64,000 nucleotides of DNA. Source: Ischnura elegans (Eukaryota > Arthropoda > Insecta > Odonata > Coenagrionidae). Under the pieces are notes generated by a model. It was given only the letters and a program-made list of their open reading frames with translations, ran no database searches and was not told the DNA's origin. Shown piece by piece: positions 1-14,660 of this stretch (positions are counted from its first letter, which is position 1; each line of letters begins with the position of its first letter). Position numbers and translations under genes: made by a program. Where the stretch lies: assembly GCF_921293095.1 (NCBI RefSeq), contig NC_060250.1, forward strand, positions 112,726,629 to 112,790,628, written 5' to 3'.

Positions 1-3000
1 CCAACCTCCGGCTTCCGGATGATGAAGCGAGATATTTCGACGAGCGAGATATTTCGAACAAAAACCTAATACACACTCGACTCGGGTGGAATGCGAACTC
101 AATTGAGCCGAACGCTGGCCGAGTGCGTATCAGTCAGCCATACCACAATTATTCGTTACGCTTCGAAGGCTAAGATTCGAACGCATAGATCCTGAATGAT
201 CAACGTAATTTAGTTTTTTTCCGAATCGAATTATCCCATCTTCATCAAAATGTGATCATTAAAACTCCTGAATAAAATCCCGAGAACTGAATTCAGAGTT
301 TTACATGTTAAAATCACCAGAGAACTTTTTTTAAAAAATTTGATTCCTGCTTACGACATGGATAAACTTCATTTAGTCCGTGCCGAATTTTCAAGAAATT
401 GTTTTTTCATCACAGTTTTCACGAATCGCGCTTCACATCATTGTCCTACATCAAAATTTTCACCAATAATCAATCCCCTCAATCTATACATTTATAAATA
501 TCAATTTCGGATGAAATTCTCACGAAGAACAAGAAATTGTGTATGAAATCCAGTAATAACCCTTTATCGAAGTACAATTTTAGTTTCCTTTAAGGTATTT
601 TTAGGCAAAGAATATTCATGAATCTCCATTGATAAATCCTATTTTATATTCTTTCCTTCTAAAAAACAAACTTTCAATCCCAAAATAGGCAAAACTGCAG
701 CAATTCGGCCAGATAAACGAATATGCATCGCAACAAGTAAGAAAGGTCACCTACTCCACAGGATAAAATATAAAAGCCGTGTTTGGACATAAACTAACAG
801 GAACCCAAATGCTATGAGCATGATTTGAATCTCTCAGCAAACGGACTGTGAGAGAAAATATGGCGACCTTTCAGTACCAATGGATTAAAAAAATCACACT
901 CGATAAACTTATGTGCAAATGGATATATAGAGGGAAATTTCATCAACTTCCACACACCGAATGATAGTCGCAAACCAACAAGATTCAACGTCAGTGTATA
1001 TATATATAGGGATAACATAAAGTCATTTGAAAATGCCGTGGAATTTTCAAAATCGATTCAAGGATTGATGGTGTATTGAACACAATACAGACTGTTTATT
1101 CGCGCTATAAGGATAAAATTCACCTCATATAGAAGGAAGGAAATATGGAATGAAAAGAAAAAAGTTTATATAAGATAAATTAAGAAGTTTTTACAGTTAA
1201 ATTTTGGTAAGTAAGCTAAACTAGCGTTCCACGTGAGATGAAATATATGGTTTTATCCTTATTCAATGCCATCTCTCGAGACAATACAAAAGGCTCATGT
1301 CCTTTTACCTTTTAAAGTCATTTTTATGTAATAATTTCAATTAAATAACACAAACGTGCAAAGTTACTTACAAGGCTGAGATTATCACGTAAGTAGCTTA
1401 TGCTCAAGTTATCACACAATAAGATTTCATAAAAATTGAATTTTTCACAATGATTTTATGTAACATTACACTTTTTCAAAATAGCAGAATTGAAATGCCA
1501 AAACGCAGACTATTGGATAGTGAAACTTCATAAGTTCACAATAATTTGAGAAAGATTACCAAAGTTCTTTAATACACCTATGTTTCCATGCCCATCAAAA
1601 AACGTTTTAATTTGTTTCATTTTTCTACTCTATTTTCAAGAATAATCAGCTGGCATTTCTTTCCACCTGCATCAGTATGTGATAGGTACACTAACGACCC
1701 CTGAATTAAGTGAACGGGAAGGGAGAAATTAAAAATCTCTGGTTCTAAATAGTAATTGCTTGCATTAATTGAGTTCACCTAATCCCTGTTCTTCCCTACG
1801 CATTAATTATGCTGACTCACTTTATTAATGCTTTTCGAAAATTAAGTTTCAGTAAATTATTGGAAATCATTAGCATGTTGGCCCAAGTTGACACCTACGT
1901 TGAGCCAAAATATAAGCGAAGTACTTCATTCACAATTTTACAGCATAAAATGCTTGTATACATTAAATCATACATTTTCTTATACTTCACGAGGAATGTT
2001 TGGATAGTATTCTCATTTTAATTATAATTCCTCGAGGAAATAAGATAAACACAAAATATAATAACCCTGTGCTGACACCACAATGTTTCTTTGAATTTAT
2101 ATAAAAAAAACTTATGCAGTAATCATGTGATTTTTTTATGAAATTAGATCCATAAATATCATCTATATTCAAAAACTTATTCCGGTAACTTACCTCTGAC
2201 AGTAGCCATAATTACGTAGTCATAATAGCATAACATGCCAAAATGTATGTCGAAGAGAATAGCCACTCACCTGTAAATTAAATGAAAAACATATGATTGA
2301 AGAATACGATTCACAGCAAATTCAGCAACCCTCCACCAACATCTATTTTTGTGCCTCGAAATAATTTTTGCAATGGTTCAACACATTCACAATTAATACC
2401 AGAGGTCGTGCTATTAAGGAAAGCCTTTCAACAATACAAGTAGGTACTCAGTTGGGGAATACAATCGTGATTTCGATAATTTTATGTCATTCATTCAACC
2501 ATTAGTCCTCCATTCCAATTTTTATATTTTATCCGCCTAGGTAAGTAACAATTACTGAACAACAATATTGAAATTATAGTCCTGATTCCAGCTAGATTAG
2601 AACCAAAGTCCAAACATTCTCGCTACAAGCTTATTGGGTTCGAAAAAGTTACCCACACGTTCGTAGTAATCATACTAAAAAATTTCCACATGTATATCCC
2701 TCGAAAAAAATGGCGCACATCTCTCTAATGTGCTTTACTCAAATTGTTCTCGGGATAATATTCAAAATGCTAGAAACTCTCGGGACCTGGGGAAATGCAG
2801 ATTGAGGTGCTGTTAATAATCTCGGTAATAACGAGATTAAAATATTGGACTTTTCGAGGATTTCACCTCGAAATCTCGATATTGTCCTTTCCAATAAGTG
2901 CCAAGAGCGTCGCTGAACGAACTCCTACAGCAATCATTCCCTCGTCCACGGCCAGGCACATCTTCACAAAATTCCAGTCGCACAACCCAATCACGCTAAC

Positions 3001-4129
3001 CCGATTATCATTCTGCATACATCCGATTGTACACGTGTACTTGAATTGAGGGTGAAACAAACCGTCATGCTTTGTATCCAATCACAAAAATTGGGTGAAG
3101 TAGAAAAGGAATCGAATAGAATGAAAGAGGCCTATTTTTAACTCTTACAATTTCGTGATATTAATCCCAGATATTGAACAATTAAATTTTAGTAATTGGA
3201 ATTTAATCGATAAGGTAAACCATTCGAACAGCCTCTTTGCTCATCATTATTTCCCACCCAAAATCATCCACTTTCCTCTCAATAAAGCAACAGCTAATTA
3301 CTTTTTATTTTAACTCTTGACCACTCAATCACACTTTTCTCCTAACCAAATAGTCAACCTATCAATCACTACCTTTAATACATTTATCGTAGCCTCCTTG
3401 TACGAACAAAAATGAATTCCTTTTCATACATCACCACTGAATCATTTATCTATCCAAAGATTTGTACGCTTTTTATAAGTTCATATACAAGAGCAGTGAT
3501 GCAAACAACCACAAAAACAACAGTCTAGGAATGATTTAGATGATACATAAGCAAAATCAGCGGTAAACATTTATATAATGCATCTAATTACCTACTAGTT
3601 CATTATGACTTCTTTTTCAGCTCATTCACGGAAAAAATAACCAATCAATCCTAATAAATACAGGATACTTTTCAAGCTAAAGTTAATGTTAAATATAGGC
3701 ATTATGTAGACACATCTGTTAGTATCGTCATTCATAATGGAAGTTGAGGCATGAAAGAACCTAATAAAACATTCTACTATAGCAATGTACAGTAGCTAAA
3801 GATGCATGAAAATTACAAAATAGCAGTTTTATGGTGTATAAAGTTTATAATTTCGTTTGAAATGAAAAGTTGAAAACAGTATTGGCGGCTTTTCGAATGA
3901 ATGAACATATAAAATAGAATAGCTCGAGGATACCCCATTAAAATGAGAGAAAAAGAGCTGTATCTGATAGTGCGGTAGGAGATAAGAAATTTGAAAATAT
4001 CATAATGGGCTAGCGACAAAAAGCCAGTGGACAGACTTACAACATGATTAAGTATAGGAATGTTACATGCATTTTCACATCGATGACGAAAATTATTAAC
4101 TTTGGACACTAAAAAAGTTCGCCACTTGC
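1..4129. other. Non-coding, A+T-rich
   Basis: Only short scattered frames are open on either strand, with no recognisable protein, RNA gene or terminal-repeat element. It may be intergenic or intronic. Confidence 0.5.
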
Positions 4130-4300
4130 CTAAAACTGCACTGACTTTGTTAGGTATAGTGTACCACGGGAAAATATTCCCCGGGACTGGGAATCGAACC
4201 CAGACCTTTAGCTTTCCGAGTCACTGCGCTGATCACTATTCGTAGCAATTTACCGATGTTCATGGTCTAGGGCCTCATAAAGGCCCTGAAACGTAGCACC
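4130..4300 (-). repeat. tRNA-like SINE candidate
   Basis: On the - strand a B-box-like GGTTCGATTCC (near 4191-4201) follows CAGCGCAGTGACTCGG. No full cloverleaf forms, so it is not a tRNA gene. It does not clearly belong to the main SINE family of this window. Confidence 0.35.
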
Positions 4301-4860
4301 ATTAACCTCAGCAAATTGCAATTGTTATTCCCATGGAAATTATGGCGAATCTACACTATTGTTACTTCCTGGAAATCATTTTATTACATTCGAATAGATA
4401 GATAATATTTTTGCCGCCATAGCAGGGGGCCATAAAAACTAAAAACAATCTAATAATTCTTAACCGCTCTAGGCAAATTCAATATCTCGTAATAGACTCA
4501 AAGAGAATTGTAATCCATTAAATGCAACAGTTGAAAAAGAGAGATAAATCAATAATCATAAAGAGCTTCTAATATACTTTTTCATTTTAGGTGTCAGTAT
4601 TGACGGCTTAGAGTCATCTCCAGGTGCGTAAATAAAATTACTTGGATCTAAAATAAAAAATGGAAATAAGTGGATGAAAGATCACATTATAATTCGAGGC
4701 AAAAAAAATGACAGAAACTGTATACCCACGGTTGATATACAACGGCTGAGTACCTAAAATTAGCTAGATACAACCAACAGAAATTTACCACAATAACTTT
4801 TGTGATAATATTCCTCATTGCGACAAAAAGTGTCGACCTAGCCGGACGGAGAGGGAGGCT

Positions 4861-5470
4861 TAAGATAACCAATCTCTAACCCAAAGCCACTCCTGCCCCC
4901 ACCCCCTCCATCCCCCGAGAGGCTAACTCCATTGCAGCCCCCAGTTCCACGGAAAACTCACTCCCTTTTTTCCTCCCCGAGAACCCTCCCCTTTGCCCCA
5001 AAACACACTTCAATTCTCCCTCTATGACTCCCGCGAGCATCCCTACCCTTATTTCGCCCCACCCTCCGACGTGCAGTCTCCCCCCTCCCACCGTAAGCAA
5101 GCGCCAATTTCACACTACCGGCCCGGATGGAATGAAATGGCCCGGTCGCCTCCTCCCGGAACTTCCCGGGCGAAGCGTCTGCGACCGAGGGTGAAGTAAT
5201 CAGCAGGTCGCCCCTGACCCAGCCTCCCCCAACCCCCCCCCCCCCCCCCCATCTCTCCCCATCAAGGGCTGGGAGGAAGTAAGAGACGCGACCGTGGGCA
5301 AAAAAAAGTAAGCAGAAAGCTCACTTTTTTCATTACTTTCGGTCCAGAGGGTTTTTAAAGTGATTATCCGGGGGCGAAAGGGGTGTGCTGAGTCGAATTC
5401 AACCAGCAGCTCCCCACCCCACTCCCAACCTCCACCCTCACTCCGCAAACTTCATCTACATCCCGTGAAC
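4861..5470. other. G+C-rich patch with an 18-C run
   Basis: About 600 bases are strikingly richer in C and CpG than the flanks, with a C18 run at 5233-5250. Frames are open in several directions, which is a composition effect. It could be a promoter or an untranslated first exon, but no splice site or start motif decides it. Confidence 0.35.
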
Positions 5471-7932
5471 TTTCCAAACCTTTGTTAAGTTTCCTTTCGT
5501 TCGAGCTAGACGAGATGAGTCGTCCTACTTCTGTGAATGGCGGGAAACGATAATGATAATTTCATACTACATTGCCTAAATACCGCTAAAATTATCAAAG
5601 CTACCGCGACATCTAACGTACCTATTTATACGGAAGTGGAATATTAAGTACCAAAGTTAAAAAAATAAAACTAACTCCGTGAATTCCACGCACCTTTTTT
5701 TTGTACACCTCAACCGGCTTCCACACCATCAGATAATTATCTAGGGAAATACTTTCTCAAGTAGTATAGTATCAGTCCCTTATGATATGAATGTTGGAAG
5801 CGTGCGTACCATCAAAAAGTGAGAAGAATTAGCAAATTTTATTATTTCTGGTGGACAATGAACTACAGGGTTCACAAATTAATCTCGAGAACCATTGAGA
5901 GTATACTTAACAACAAGTAGACAACAATTACGTAATTTCGGCGTGGATTGGTTCACAAGAGAATCATCCTAAAGGCTACATTAAAATAATAAACCACTCA
6001 ATAAAAAGGAAAAATGAAGAAAAACCTAAAATTTACGGCAAATAAACATTGCAACCAACCAGTATCCAATTAAATTTAGAGTGAATCTCCAGTGACCTGT
6101 GTCTTTCAAGTCGAAAACAGGGTTAAATTAATTACAAAGTTGCATTCGTGATCGTAATTCAACAAGAGAAAATCAATACAGTTACGCCAGAGGGGTTTCA
6201 TATAATACGCATCGCAAATTTCCAGTTTAGTCAATAATGAGGTCAGTCTATACATAATCATTTACAAAAGTACTGGAGAAAAAAAACGGAAAGAAATATT
6301 TTGGAGAAATTTGAATCCAGTTAAATACAAAATGCATCATATTGAAAGAATCTGTCATGCATTAGTCATTCACACAAAGCGATTTTGCGGCAGTAACAAG
6401 GTAAGGTAACGAGGTAGTGATTTGGATATGATCATTATTCCCAAAAATAGATCATGGTCGTGGATGTCATTACTTGCTTTCTTAAATTTACAAGTTTGCC
6501 TTCAACGCTACACATACCCCAGCTGAAGAGCTGACAGTCAAACTTAATATTTGTCCCAAACTTTCCGCAGCCTTCATTCCAGGACTAAGCAAATTAGTAA
6601 GTATAAAAAAAGTTTCACATCAAATGATGTGCGTAGAGTTTGAAAGTATAAAAATTAAGGCCCTAGCTAAGCTACAGAACGCAAAAGTCTAAAGAAAGAT
6701 CTGAATTCAATTTTAGATAACCTGAAATTCCCCACTTACACAAAGGAAGCTTTTAATACTGCCCCCTCCATTGATAAAATAATGAGTATGTATTAATATT
6801 AAGTAGTCAGCAACTCTAATTCTTTAAATTAATGAATATAATCTCCCGCATATATATTTAATAGCACCCCGATGAAGGAATTAATATCCCATCATTACCA
6901 TGAGAAGAAAAAATTTGAGCTCTTTGAATTAGGCACTAAAATGACGTTATTCCTTTTGCAATTCACGATTACAATCGAATAGGACGCGATCAGGTCGCAA
7001 CTAAAAAAGGAGACAAGCTTATTCAATCTAGCGAAAAAATATTATACAGAGAAACCTATAAATACAAAAGAAAGCGGTGCTATTCGATAAAGGTTGGTTC
7101 GAGCGAACGGATAGAATTATATTTTACACGCATTGAGCTGGGAATCGCTCTAGGTCTAACGCTTGGTTTACGTTTTAAAATTGAGGACCGATGTATTTCA
7201 GAGCGAAACGAAGGATCTGAACGATGTGTAACCGCATTGTATTCTCATGCCCAACAGCATTAATAAAAGACTACAGATATTTTACGAACAAATAGGTTAA
7301 GGAATTTATTTTTTCCGCAGTTAATCAATAATGATATTGGGCAATAATGAGGGCACTACGCACACCTTAATTTCCAAAAATATGTATTCCCTCCTGAGTG
7401 AACGGCCTACTTTCCTGATATTCCTCACCATACAACTACTGAGGTCGTCGGAGTTAGGATAGATTATAAACCCTCGTTTCCGGATATTAGGAGACCAAGG
7501 TTCGTATACCAGTGAGTTCAAATGTTATTCCGCAGAAAATGGTACCCTTCTCAAAGAAATGGATTCAGATTTCAGAGTTAAAGATATCACACCCACGATA
7601 CTTTCGATGAAATTTCACGTAAATCCCTCACTCGATAAGACCTTGAGTTACCGCCAACGAATATACAAGCCATCACCACTCGGCCTCTAGATGTATTTTC
7701 AGCCACCGCGCATTAAAATGGGTTTATTTAATTCGCTACTTGAGTCGCTAAAAGGCAAAGCGATCCGAATTTCGTGGACGAATAAGCTATAACCAAGGCT
7801 GTTAGCCAACATTTATATACGATTCGTATCGTATACTAAGCCGTATATTATATATATCGTATACTACTCGTATCTGATACTAAGATTTATCAGATTTATA
7901 ATATTTTAATGTTAATCCTCGCATTTTAAATG
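5471..7932. other. Non-coding, A+T-rich
   Basis: No gene was seen. At 7815-7885 there is a short run of imperfect repeats of CGTATACT/TATCG type, ending just before the Tigger-like element. Confidence 0.5.
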
Positions 7933-8862
7933 CAGTAAAACCTACTTATAACGATCATGCATGTAACGAAATACCGCCTATAACCAAGTGAGTTTCCGAT
8001 CCCTTGGACTTTCCTGTAATCGCCTATGTTAATTTCCCCGCATATAACGAGTTCGGATGATACGAAATCCCCGCTATTACGAACTACTCTTTGGTCCCTT
8101 AAGGATTTATTTCCTCTTTTGTAAAGAAATTGAGGCCATCTTCGCTGCTCAACTGTTCCTTACCTTATCAACAGTTGTTCTCACGTGTGGTTATCACCAC
8201 ATAGTTCTACCGTTCATCTTAAAATCCTTCCCTTAAAAGCCTTTGATGGAAAGAGTGGGGAGATTTTGCTTAAATAAAGGCGATTTACTTAACAATAGTT
8301 CGTAATCCTGAGCAAAATCAAAATCCTTATCCTGCAAGTCAAAATCCTTGTACATAGGTCGTGTCCAAAGCGTCCTTTGCGTCATTTTCTCATTACCGAT
8401 TGTTAGTCACGTCATACAACTACCGTGAGTGGACATCCTGTCGGGTAGGCACACATCTTGACACTGTCTATAGGAAAACATAACTCGGTGGGTTCTACAC
8501 TTAACTATTAATTCTCTTGGTGCAAACCTTTTTGCTGCGGTATGCGTTCGAACAACTTTTTGGTCTACGGACTTACGGACACGCAAAAAGATCGATGTTG
8601 TGCAGCTCGTGCGTGGTGCACGGAAATCATTTTTTCCATTGTTTGCTGTTGCATATCCACACCATCATCATACCTGATTCGCTCCTTTACCTAACAACTC
8701 TGCCATATGACCATGAATTTCAAGTTCCAATGTTCCCACTTCTCTAGGTTACCCTTCTCGAACAACGCCGGATGGCCTACTAGTTATGGATATAACGAAA
8801 TTTCGTTTACAATAAAAATAGAAAGATGGTTCCCTGAAATTCGTTGTACGCAAGTTTTACTG
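7933..8862. mobile_element. Tigger/pogo-like non-autonomous element with nested insertion
   Basis: Ends CAGTAAAACC and GTTTTACTG form terminal inverted repeats. Inside the left end come TTATAACGATC and GTAACGAAAT, typical of Tigger/pogo-like termini. The same internal sequence recurs in the copy at 22645-23140 (for example CGAGTTCGGATGATACGAAA is near-identical in both). The copy here is interrupted at about 8347-8783 by a different repeat. It encodes no transposase. Confidence 0.75.
8347..8783 (+). repeat. Dispersed repeat, copy 1 (inserted in a MITE)
   Basis: It is similar over about 430 bases to 25401-25835: shared blocks include TTTTCTCATTACC, GGACATCCTG, GACCATGAATTYCAAGTTCC and CCCACTTCTCT. 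The class is unknown. The 76- and 78-codon frames here are not shared as proteins, so it is probably non-coding. Confidence 0.65.
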
Positions 8863-11800
8863 CACTATAATGAAAAATGTTGGAAACAAGTGGATCGCTC
8901 TGAACTTATCGCTGCGCTGCGGGAATTTTTGAAAATCAATTAAAAAGCGACCGAAGTGAAAGCAGAAATAAAGCTGATACGAGACGGACTAAGGCCTCCT
9001 CTTTATAGTCCCCTCGACCACCATAGAGCTGCGACAAGTCAGACGGCGAAAGACAAGACCACAGGAACGCTATTTGCTGACGGCGACGTGCGTGGGTGCT
9101 CCACCCAAGGGAGATAAAGAGAGAGCGTTACTTCGAGGATATAACCGAATGACGCCGAAGTACAACGGCCTAATATTCGCGTCATTTAATTTCCCGCCCG
9201 ACTTCAATTTGCTGAAGAAAAAACTGGGGAGCGAGGCAAACCTTTTCAAGGTTTTTCATTTCATCATGCACAGAGGGCATACGCCCTAATTAAAATCCTC
9301 AGGACGAAACTCTTTGGCGCTTCGTTCATTCCTCCCCGCGCCAGAAATGAAAAGAGTCGAGAGGTAGCACTTGGTCGAGAATTCCAGTCGGAGGCTTACG
9401 CGTCGCAATTAAATAGAATTTACCGAAGCACTGCCTTCACGAAACAACGTGAGGAAAAAATAGCCTATAATCAAGGAAACTTCCAAATACTCCGTCTTCT
9501 ATACGGTAATTTTATATGCAATCCTAAGAACTATGCGAAAACATATTTTTTAATATAGTTAACGCAATTCAGTCAACTGGCAAAGCAAAATTCGTTCAGC
9601 AGAAAAATGATGTAATTAAAATAGATATTATCTCTTTACAGAAAAAGTATTGTTTTGTTGCCTCTGACAGCCTGGCAACGAAGGGAAAATATTAAAACCA
9701 CATCGGCTATTCAGATCAAACAATTATGAAGTAATTCTCTCAATTTCTACCACTGATGCATTGCATAATCAAATGGCAAATCTTAGGTCCAATGAAATAA
9801 ATATATTTTCCCTATTAATACACGGAAAATATTTCCCATCTTTCAACAAAAAAACGTTGAATCACAGATAAAGACTTCCCAAACTCTAAGCATAATTAAA
9901 TATTTAAAAGTAACGTCAGTCTCCATAGCAGGATGCACTAAAATATTGAACATGAAACGATATCAAAACCTATATTTATTTAAATATCAATTCAGAAAGA
10001 GCACATTCGCAAAAGGACAATAATTCGAAATATTGTTCACCTCCGCATTGGTACCCACGCGCTCAAATGCGCAAAAAAAAACTCGGAACACGTTAAAAGA
10101 GTGCAAATTGTAATTTTATAAGAACAAATATTTACTTACATAATCAATATGATTGGCGCGTTAGCAAAATAAAATAGGAGTACCAGTTGCATACACAAAC
10201 AATCGAGCAAAAATAATACCATCATTTAACCAAGTTTTAAAATTCTAGTTACTTAGATACCTAGCCCGAAAATGAGTCTAATGGGGATATTTTCTTTTAT
10301 TGTGTTTCCGCCATGATTACTTCACTACGAATGAAGTTTAATCGCGAAGACATTGCATGATAAAAATGCATAGAGAAAATCAAAATTTTGATATTATTTT
10401 AATATGATATTTAATAAAAACGCCCATGTTTTCCTCGATTAAAATTAGTTTCAAATACAACCAACTGGAGAGGCCATGTAGGAGACTAGTGATTCAATTC
10501 CCCAAATCCCCTCTCTATGCCGCTGCATTAGCTGAAACAGCTTAAGAGTTTGCATTTTAAGCATTATATTCCATCGCCCACTCTTAAATGTTGGGTATCG
10601 CGATCAAAATCTTTGATGAAGCCGTTTTTTAAAATGACTGAAAAAAATTTGCGAAAAATGATGAAATTCACATTAAAATTTGTGCACATCATTCGTTAAT
10701 TACAAATCCTCCCAAGTTAGCTGGAAAAAAACACATTGAGTCCAACAACGAATTCTCTAGGCACAAAAACTCGCCAGTCTGCCAATTAAAGAATAGGAAA
10801 TTTCTGTGAGAAAATAAAACAAATGACGGTTTCCGCATGACAATTCAAAATTTCTTGACATGACCCAGTTGGAAGAAACGAAGTGCTCCTTTCTACGCAC
10901 ATTCACAAGGGGAGGCTCACCTCCTCTACAAAAGCAGCGATAGTAAAAAGTCCCTATATAACATCCTTCTCCAATGTGAATGCCGTGAGAACGACGAGAT
11001 CATGAGATCATGAGTTCACCAGCAGATACAAAATAAAGGTCCGCACCGTAATTACAGTGGCGAACTCACGTTATCAGCCTCCCATAGGGAAGAGGACGGT
11101 GGAAGTTGTGCCAGTCTCTTACGCATGCAAGTCATTTAGACGAGCCAGAGAGAAAATCAACACAGTATGCATAGGCATATGTACTCTCGCTTGGCTAAAG
11201 ACGGTTACGTGCTATTCCTAAATATGTGCGCGGCTACATTAACTGCGAGGTCTTCTTATATACTCTCAGTCCATACCCCGAAGTTTCAGTAAGAGCCTCG
11301 CGCGACACTTGATATTCAAGAAGTTTTCGAATTCAAGGTATCGGGGAAGTATTCGCTTCTTGTAAGTTTCCCGGGATGATATAAACATTTTGGCGTGTTA
11401 ATAACGCCCTATGGATATTATTCCAACCCGACGGTATTTTACACTCCAATTTTGTGTTTTTCGCTCGCAAAAAGATAATGTATACAGTAATTCATTTACT
11501 AAACTTTTTGCTCCCAAGCCTACGGCAATAGAGCGACTTCGTGGCTTCTTCGTATATCAGCTTCTGAGAAGAGTTAGTACATGAAATAAAACTGCCTCGC
11601 CAAGAACAGCATTAACACATTTTGCCATCGATCAGTATTTTAGTCATAGTTATGTTTCCGAACCGCGTTGAAGCGTAACCGTTTAACGGGAGTAAGGCCT
11701 TCCCAAACGCACAACAAGACGCACAAATTGATTCACGGATGATGTTCAATACTTTAGAAAGAGGTAAAAATATTATTACTCGTCCTACTGGCATAAAGTC

Positions 11801-12715
11801 AGAATTCCTTTGTTACCGAGCCACAGGAATGTAAACATTTTCTATGTACCTTACAATTACTATGAAAACACCAAAAGTAGTGACACTTGGAAAGAATAAT
11901 AAAATGAACTTGCCTTCTATAGTGGTCAAGAAGAAGAAATAAAAAATTATTTCATTAAATATATATATAAATATATAGTTATTGGAAACTCCAGATTAAT
12001 GTGAGGGAACGTTTGCGTCGCCATTGACCGGTTTCAATCGAGTTCCTACGCCTCCTTCATAGGGAAAGAAATGCTCAAACTCCCTCCCCTATTGTACTTC
12101 GTAATATAAATCGTTTTACGTATATTAATATACTTTTATGGAAATTAGACTCTGAAGTTCACACTTTTTTACTAATAACAATCACCTATAAGACTTCTAT
12201 CGTCATCACCATCAAATTCTGCTATTATTTCAATATATAAGAGCATCTTTTTAAATAAACCTTGCCTTTGTTTTCTTCGACGAACATAAATAGATCTTAC
12301 CTCATGAATTATGTTCCAAAATCCCATCGGCCCATGCGAAACTTTGTGTTCATCGAGTAGGATAGAGCTTCCCTTCTCACAAACAATAACTTAGTTCTAG
12401 GACGCACGAAGTTTGCATGTTCAGGATAAGGAGCCCTGATAACTATTTAGTGCCACCTGCAGTTTCTCACCGGTAGTTGGATTCCACAAAGCCTCACCGC
12501 ATCGCATCCAACAGACATACTCTACGGCTTTGAACACGAAAACTTCCCATCAGCAGCCGTAATACTCATCGATCAAACTGAATTGGCCTATTTAAACATG
12601 GATACATTTACTCAATATTCAGGGAGAGGTAGATACACTTATTTACACCACTTTGAGCAAAAGATTCCAAAACTGCCTTATATTAAATAATCTCTATGTA
12701 CTACCTATCGAATCT
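8863..12715. other. Non-coding stretch
   Basis: No gene was recognised. The part from about 8950 to 9420 is richer in G+C and has a 71-codon frame (9074-9289) with no family likeness. The rest is A+T-rich. Confidence 0.45.
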
Positions 12716-12815
12716 TATAAATAGAGGCAAAATTGTTTGCATACGTGATTATTTGATCAGTAGCAAGTAATTTTACATTCCATAGTGTTGGCAACTTGAA
12801 GAATATTTTACAATT

Positions 12816-13139
12816 ATGAAGATTGTCAACGATTACGCAACAGCTGAGTGTCTATTTGGAAATATAGGAGCCAGCGGTAAAGAAGTTTTCAAAAAGTCTG
12901 TAATGCTGGCTGCAGCATGTTTAGGATACAATCCACCTTCAAAAATATTACCACTGAGACCAAAGACAGATTTTGAAAATTTTATCGCCAGTTCACACTT
13001 GCTAAAAGTAAACTTGATTAACATGCACAAACAAACAACTTGTATTTGCAAAAGCCTAATTCAAAATGTGAAAGCACACAAATTATTTAACTTCTTGAGC
13101 AGAAAATTTTACAGAATAAAATTAACCAAAAAAATCTGA
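12816..13139 (+). CDS. Unrecognised 107-codon open frame
   Basis: An ATG frame in very A+T-rich DNA, where stops are expected often. A TATAAATAG lies at 12716-12724 and an arthropod initiator-like TCAGT at 12757-12761. Their spacing (about 43 bases) is longer than usual. The protein is Lys-rich with no signal peptide or known motif. The opposite strand is also open for 72 codons. It may be chance. Confidence 0.2.
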   Translation: MKIVNDYATAECLFGNIGASGKEVFKKSVMLAAACLGYNPPSKILPLRPKTDFENFIASSHLLKVNLINMHKQTTCICKSLIQNVKAHKLFNFLSRKFYRIKLTKKI

Positions 13140-14660
13140 TATATTAACGTATTTAAAAAAACTGAACAATTAACTATTGATATATATTTTTTTGGACAAT
13201 TCGCTGATAGATAATAACCGGTAAAAATCAATATTAGCGCTAGAATTACCACCGCTCACTTTTAAGTACAGATCTACTGAAATGGAAACCACCAATTTTC
13301 TCAAGGATCGCACAAAATATTTTCAAACATTAGCGCACCTGTAAATCGATATTTTCTTCGAGAAATAGAGATGATAAACGAAATTTCTCAAACAGTGACC
13401 CAAAATAGAACAGGTAAGAGGAGGGGAGGGTTTTTTCGTGGCTGCGAATCTTGATACGGAAGGTACCAGCCCACATGTTGGGCGTCACAAGACATGGAAA
13501 AACTAGGTATGATAGGTATCGCTCACACCCCTAACCTTTATGCCTTAGGGGGATGAATTCCCATTCACCTTGAGCATTCCCTTTCCACATTAATATTTAA
13601 TCCAACCGCGTGAAATCACAGCTCCCTACTTCATTTCTTCGTATAACTATTTTGAGAACTCGCGATTACACTACACGATGAGGAAACTGATAATTTATTT
13701 ATGAAAGAACAACTTCCACGATACGTTTTTCGCGTAGTTTCGCTGAATTTATCAAATAATCAGATTAAAAGAAACCAATCCTTTTGAAAAATTTTCTTGA
13801 AACAACGAAGAAGCAAAAACCCAGAGTAACACAATAATTCGCTCAGCAATAGTGATCCGTGATTGCCTGTTACCAGGAATACATTAACTACAATTATCAG
13901 ATTTAAAGGATACGCGAATATAACTAAGTATTATGCTAATCAGAATAAATTTCCGTCAAATGTAAGCTAGAACTTCTGTGAGTAGTTTCCATAATACGAG
14001 GCATGAATTAACCACAGAGCCTATTCCCTCCAGAGCGCGCCCTTTTCTTCTTTCTACAGGATCAAAACTCATTAGAACCAGTTCAAGATTTAACAACGAA
14101 ATCATGAAATTTAGAAGAGAATATGACATACGCACAGCGCGACATGTATCATGAACGCCATACATATATCATACGAAATTTCATGGCGTGGGAGTACGAA
14201 ACGAGATAAGGGCCAAGAAACCAAGATGTGCTTTAAAAGGCTGTGCCTCTCTCCAGCAAAGACTTCCCAAGGGTCCTCTAGATTAGACACGGCGCGGATT
14301 CCAGCACGTAGGCGTCCGCGCCACTAAAACAGCGGATATGATTAAGACCAAAACTTTGCGTGCTGTGACGAATCTAAAGAAGCGAGAAATTAAACATTTT
14401 CCACAAATTCATGGATTTTATATCAATATTAATTGCGATTTCTTGGAGACTAGTTTATCTACGTACTAAATAAAGGTGTGGTATTTAATTATTTCCAATG
14501 AGAACCTTCGTGTATAGACGACATTAATCAGTTTAGTATCATCAAATTTAACCATTAGATCTAATATAGAAATCCGAGCCTTTGTCACGTTACCTACAAC
14601 AGTACCTTGGTAAAATAGAGTAAATATGAAAACATAACAAAAGTAGGTTGGATATTATAA
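13140..14660. other. Non-coding stretch
   Basis: Nothing recognisable on either strand. Confidence 0.45.

Noticed and set aside
4130..4215. tRNA gene on the - strand suggested by GGTTCGATTCC
   Set aside because: Only the T arm is tRNA-like, with no closed cloverleaf.
4876..5448. Gly- and Pro-rich frames in the C-rich patch
   Set aside because: Composition effect of C runs, with no motif and no splice sites.
8707..8943. Coding frame with a counterpart at 25756 (shared start MTMN)
   Set aside because: The similarity is at the DNA level between two repeat copies. The frames diverge and run into unrelated sequence.
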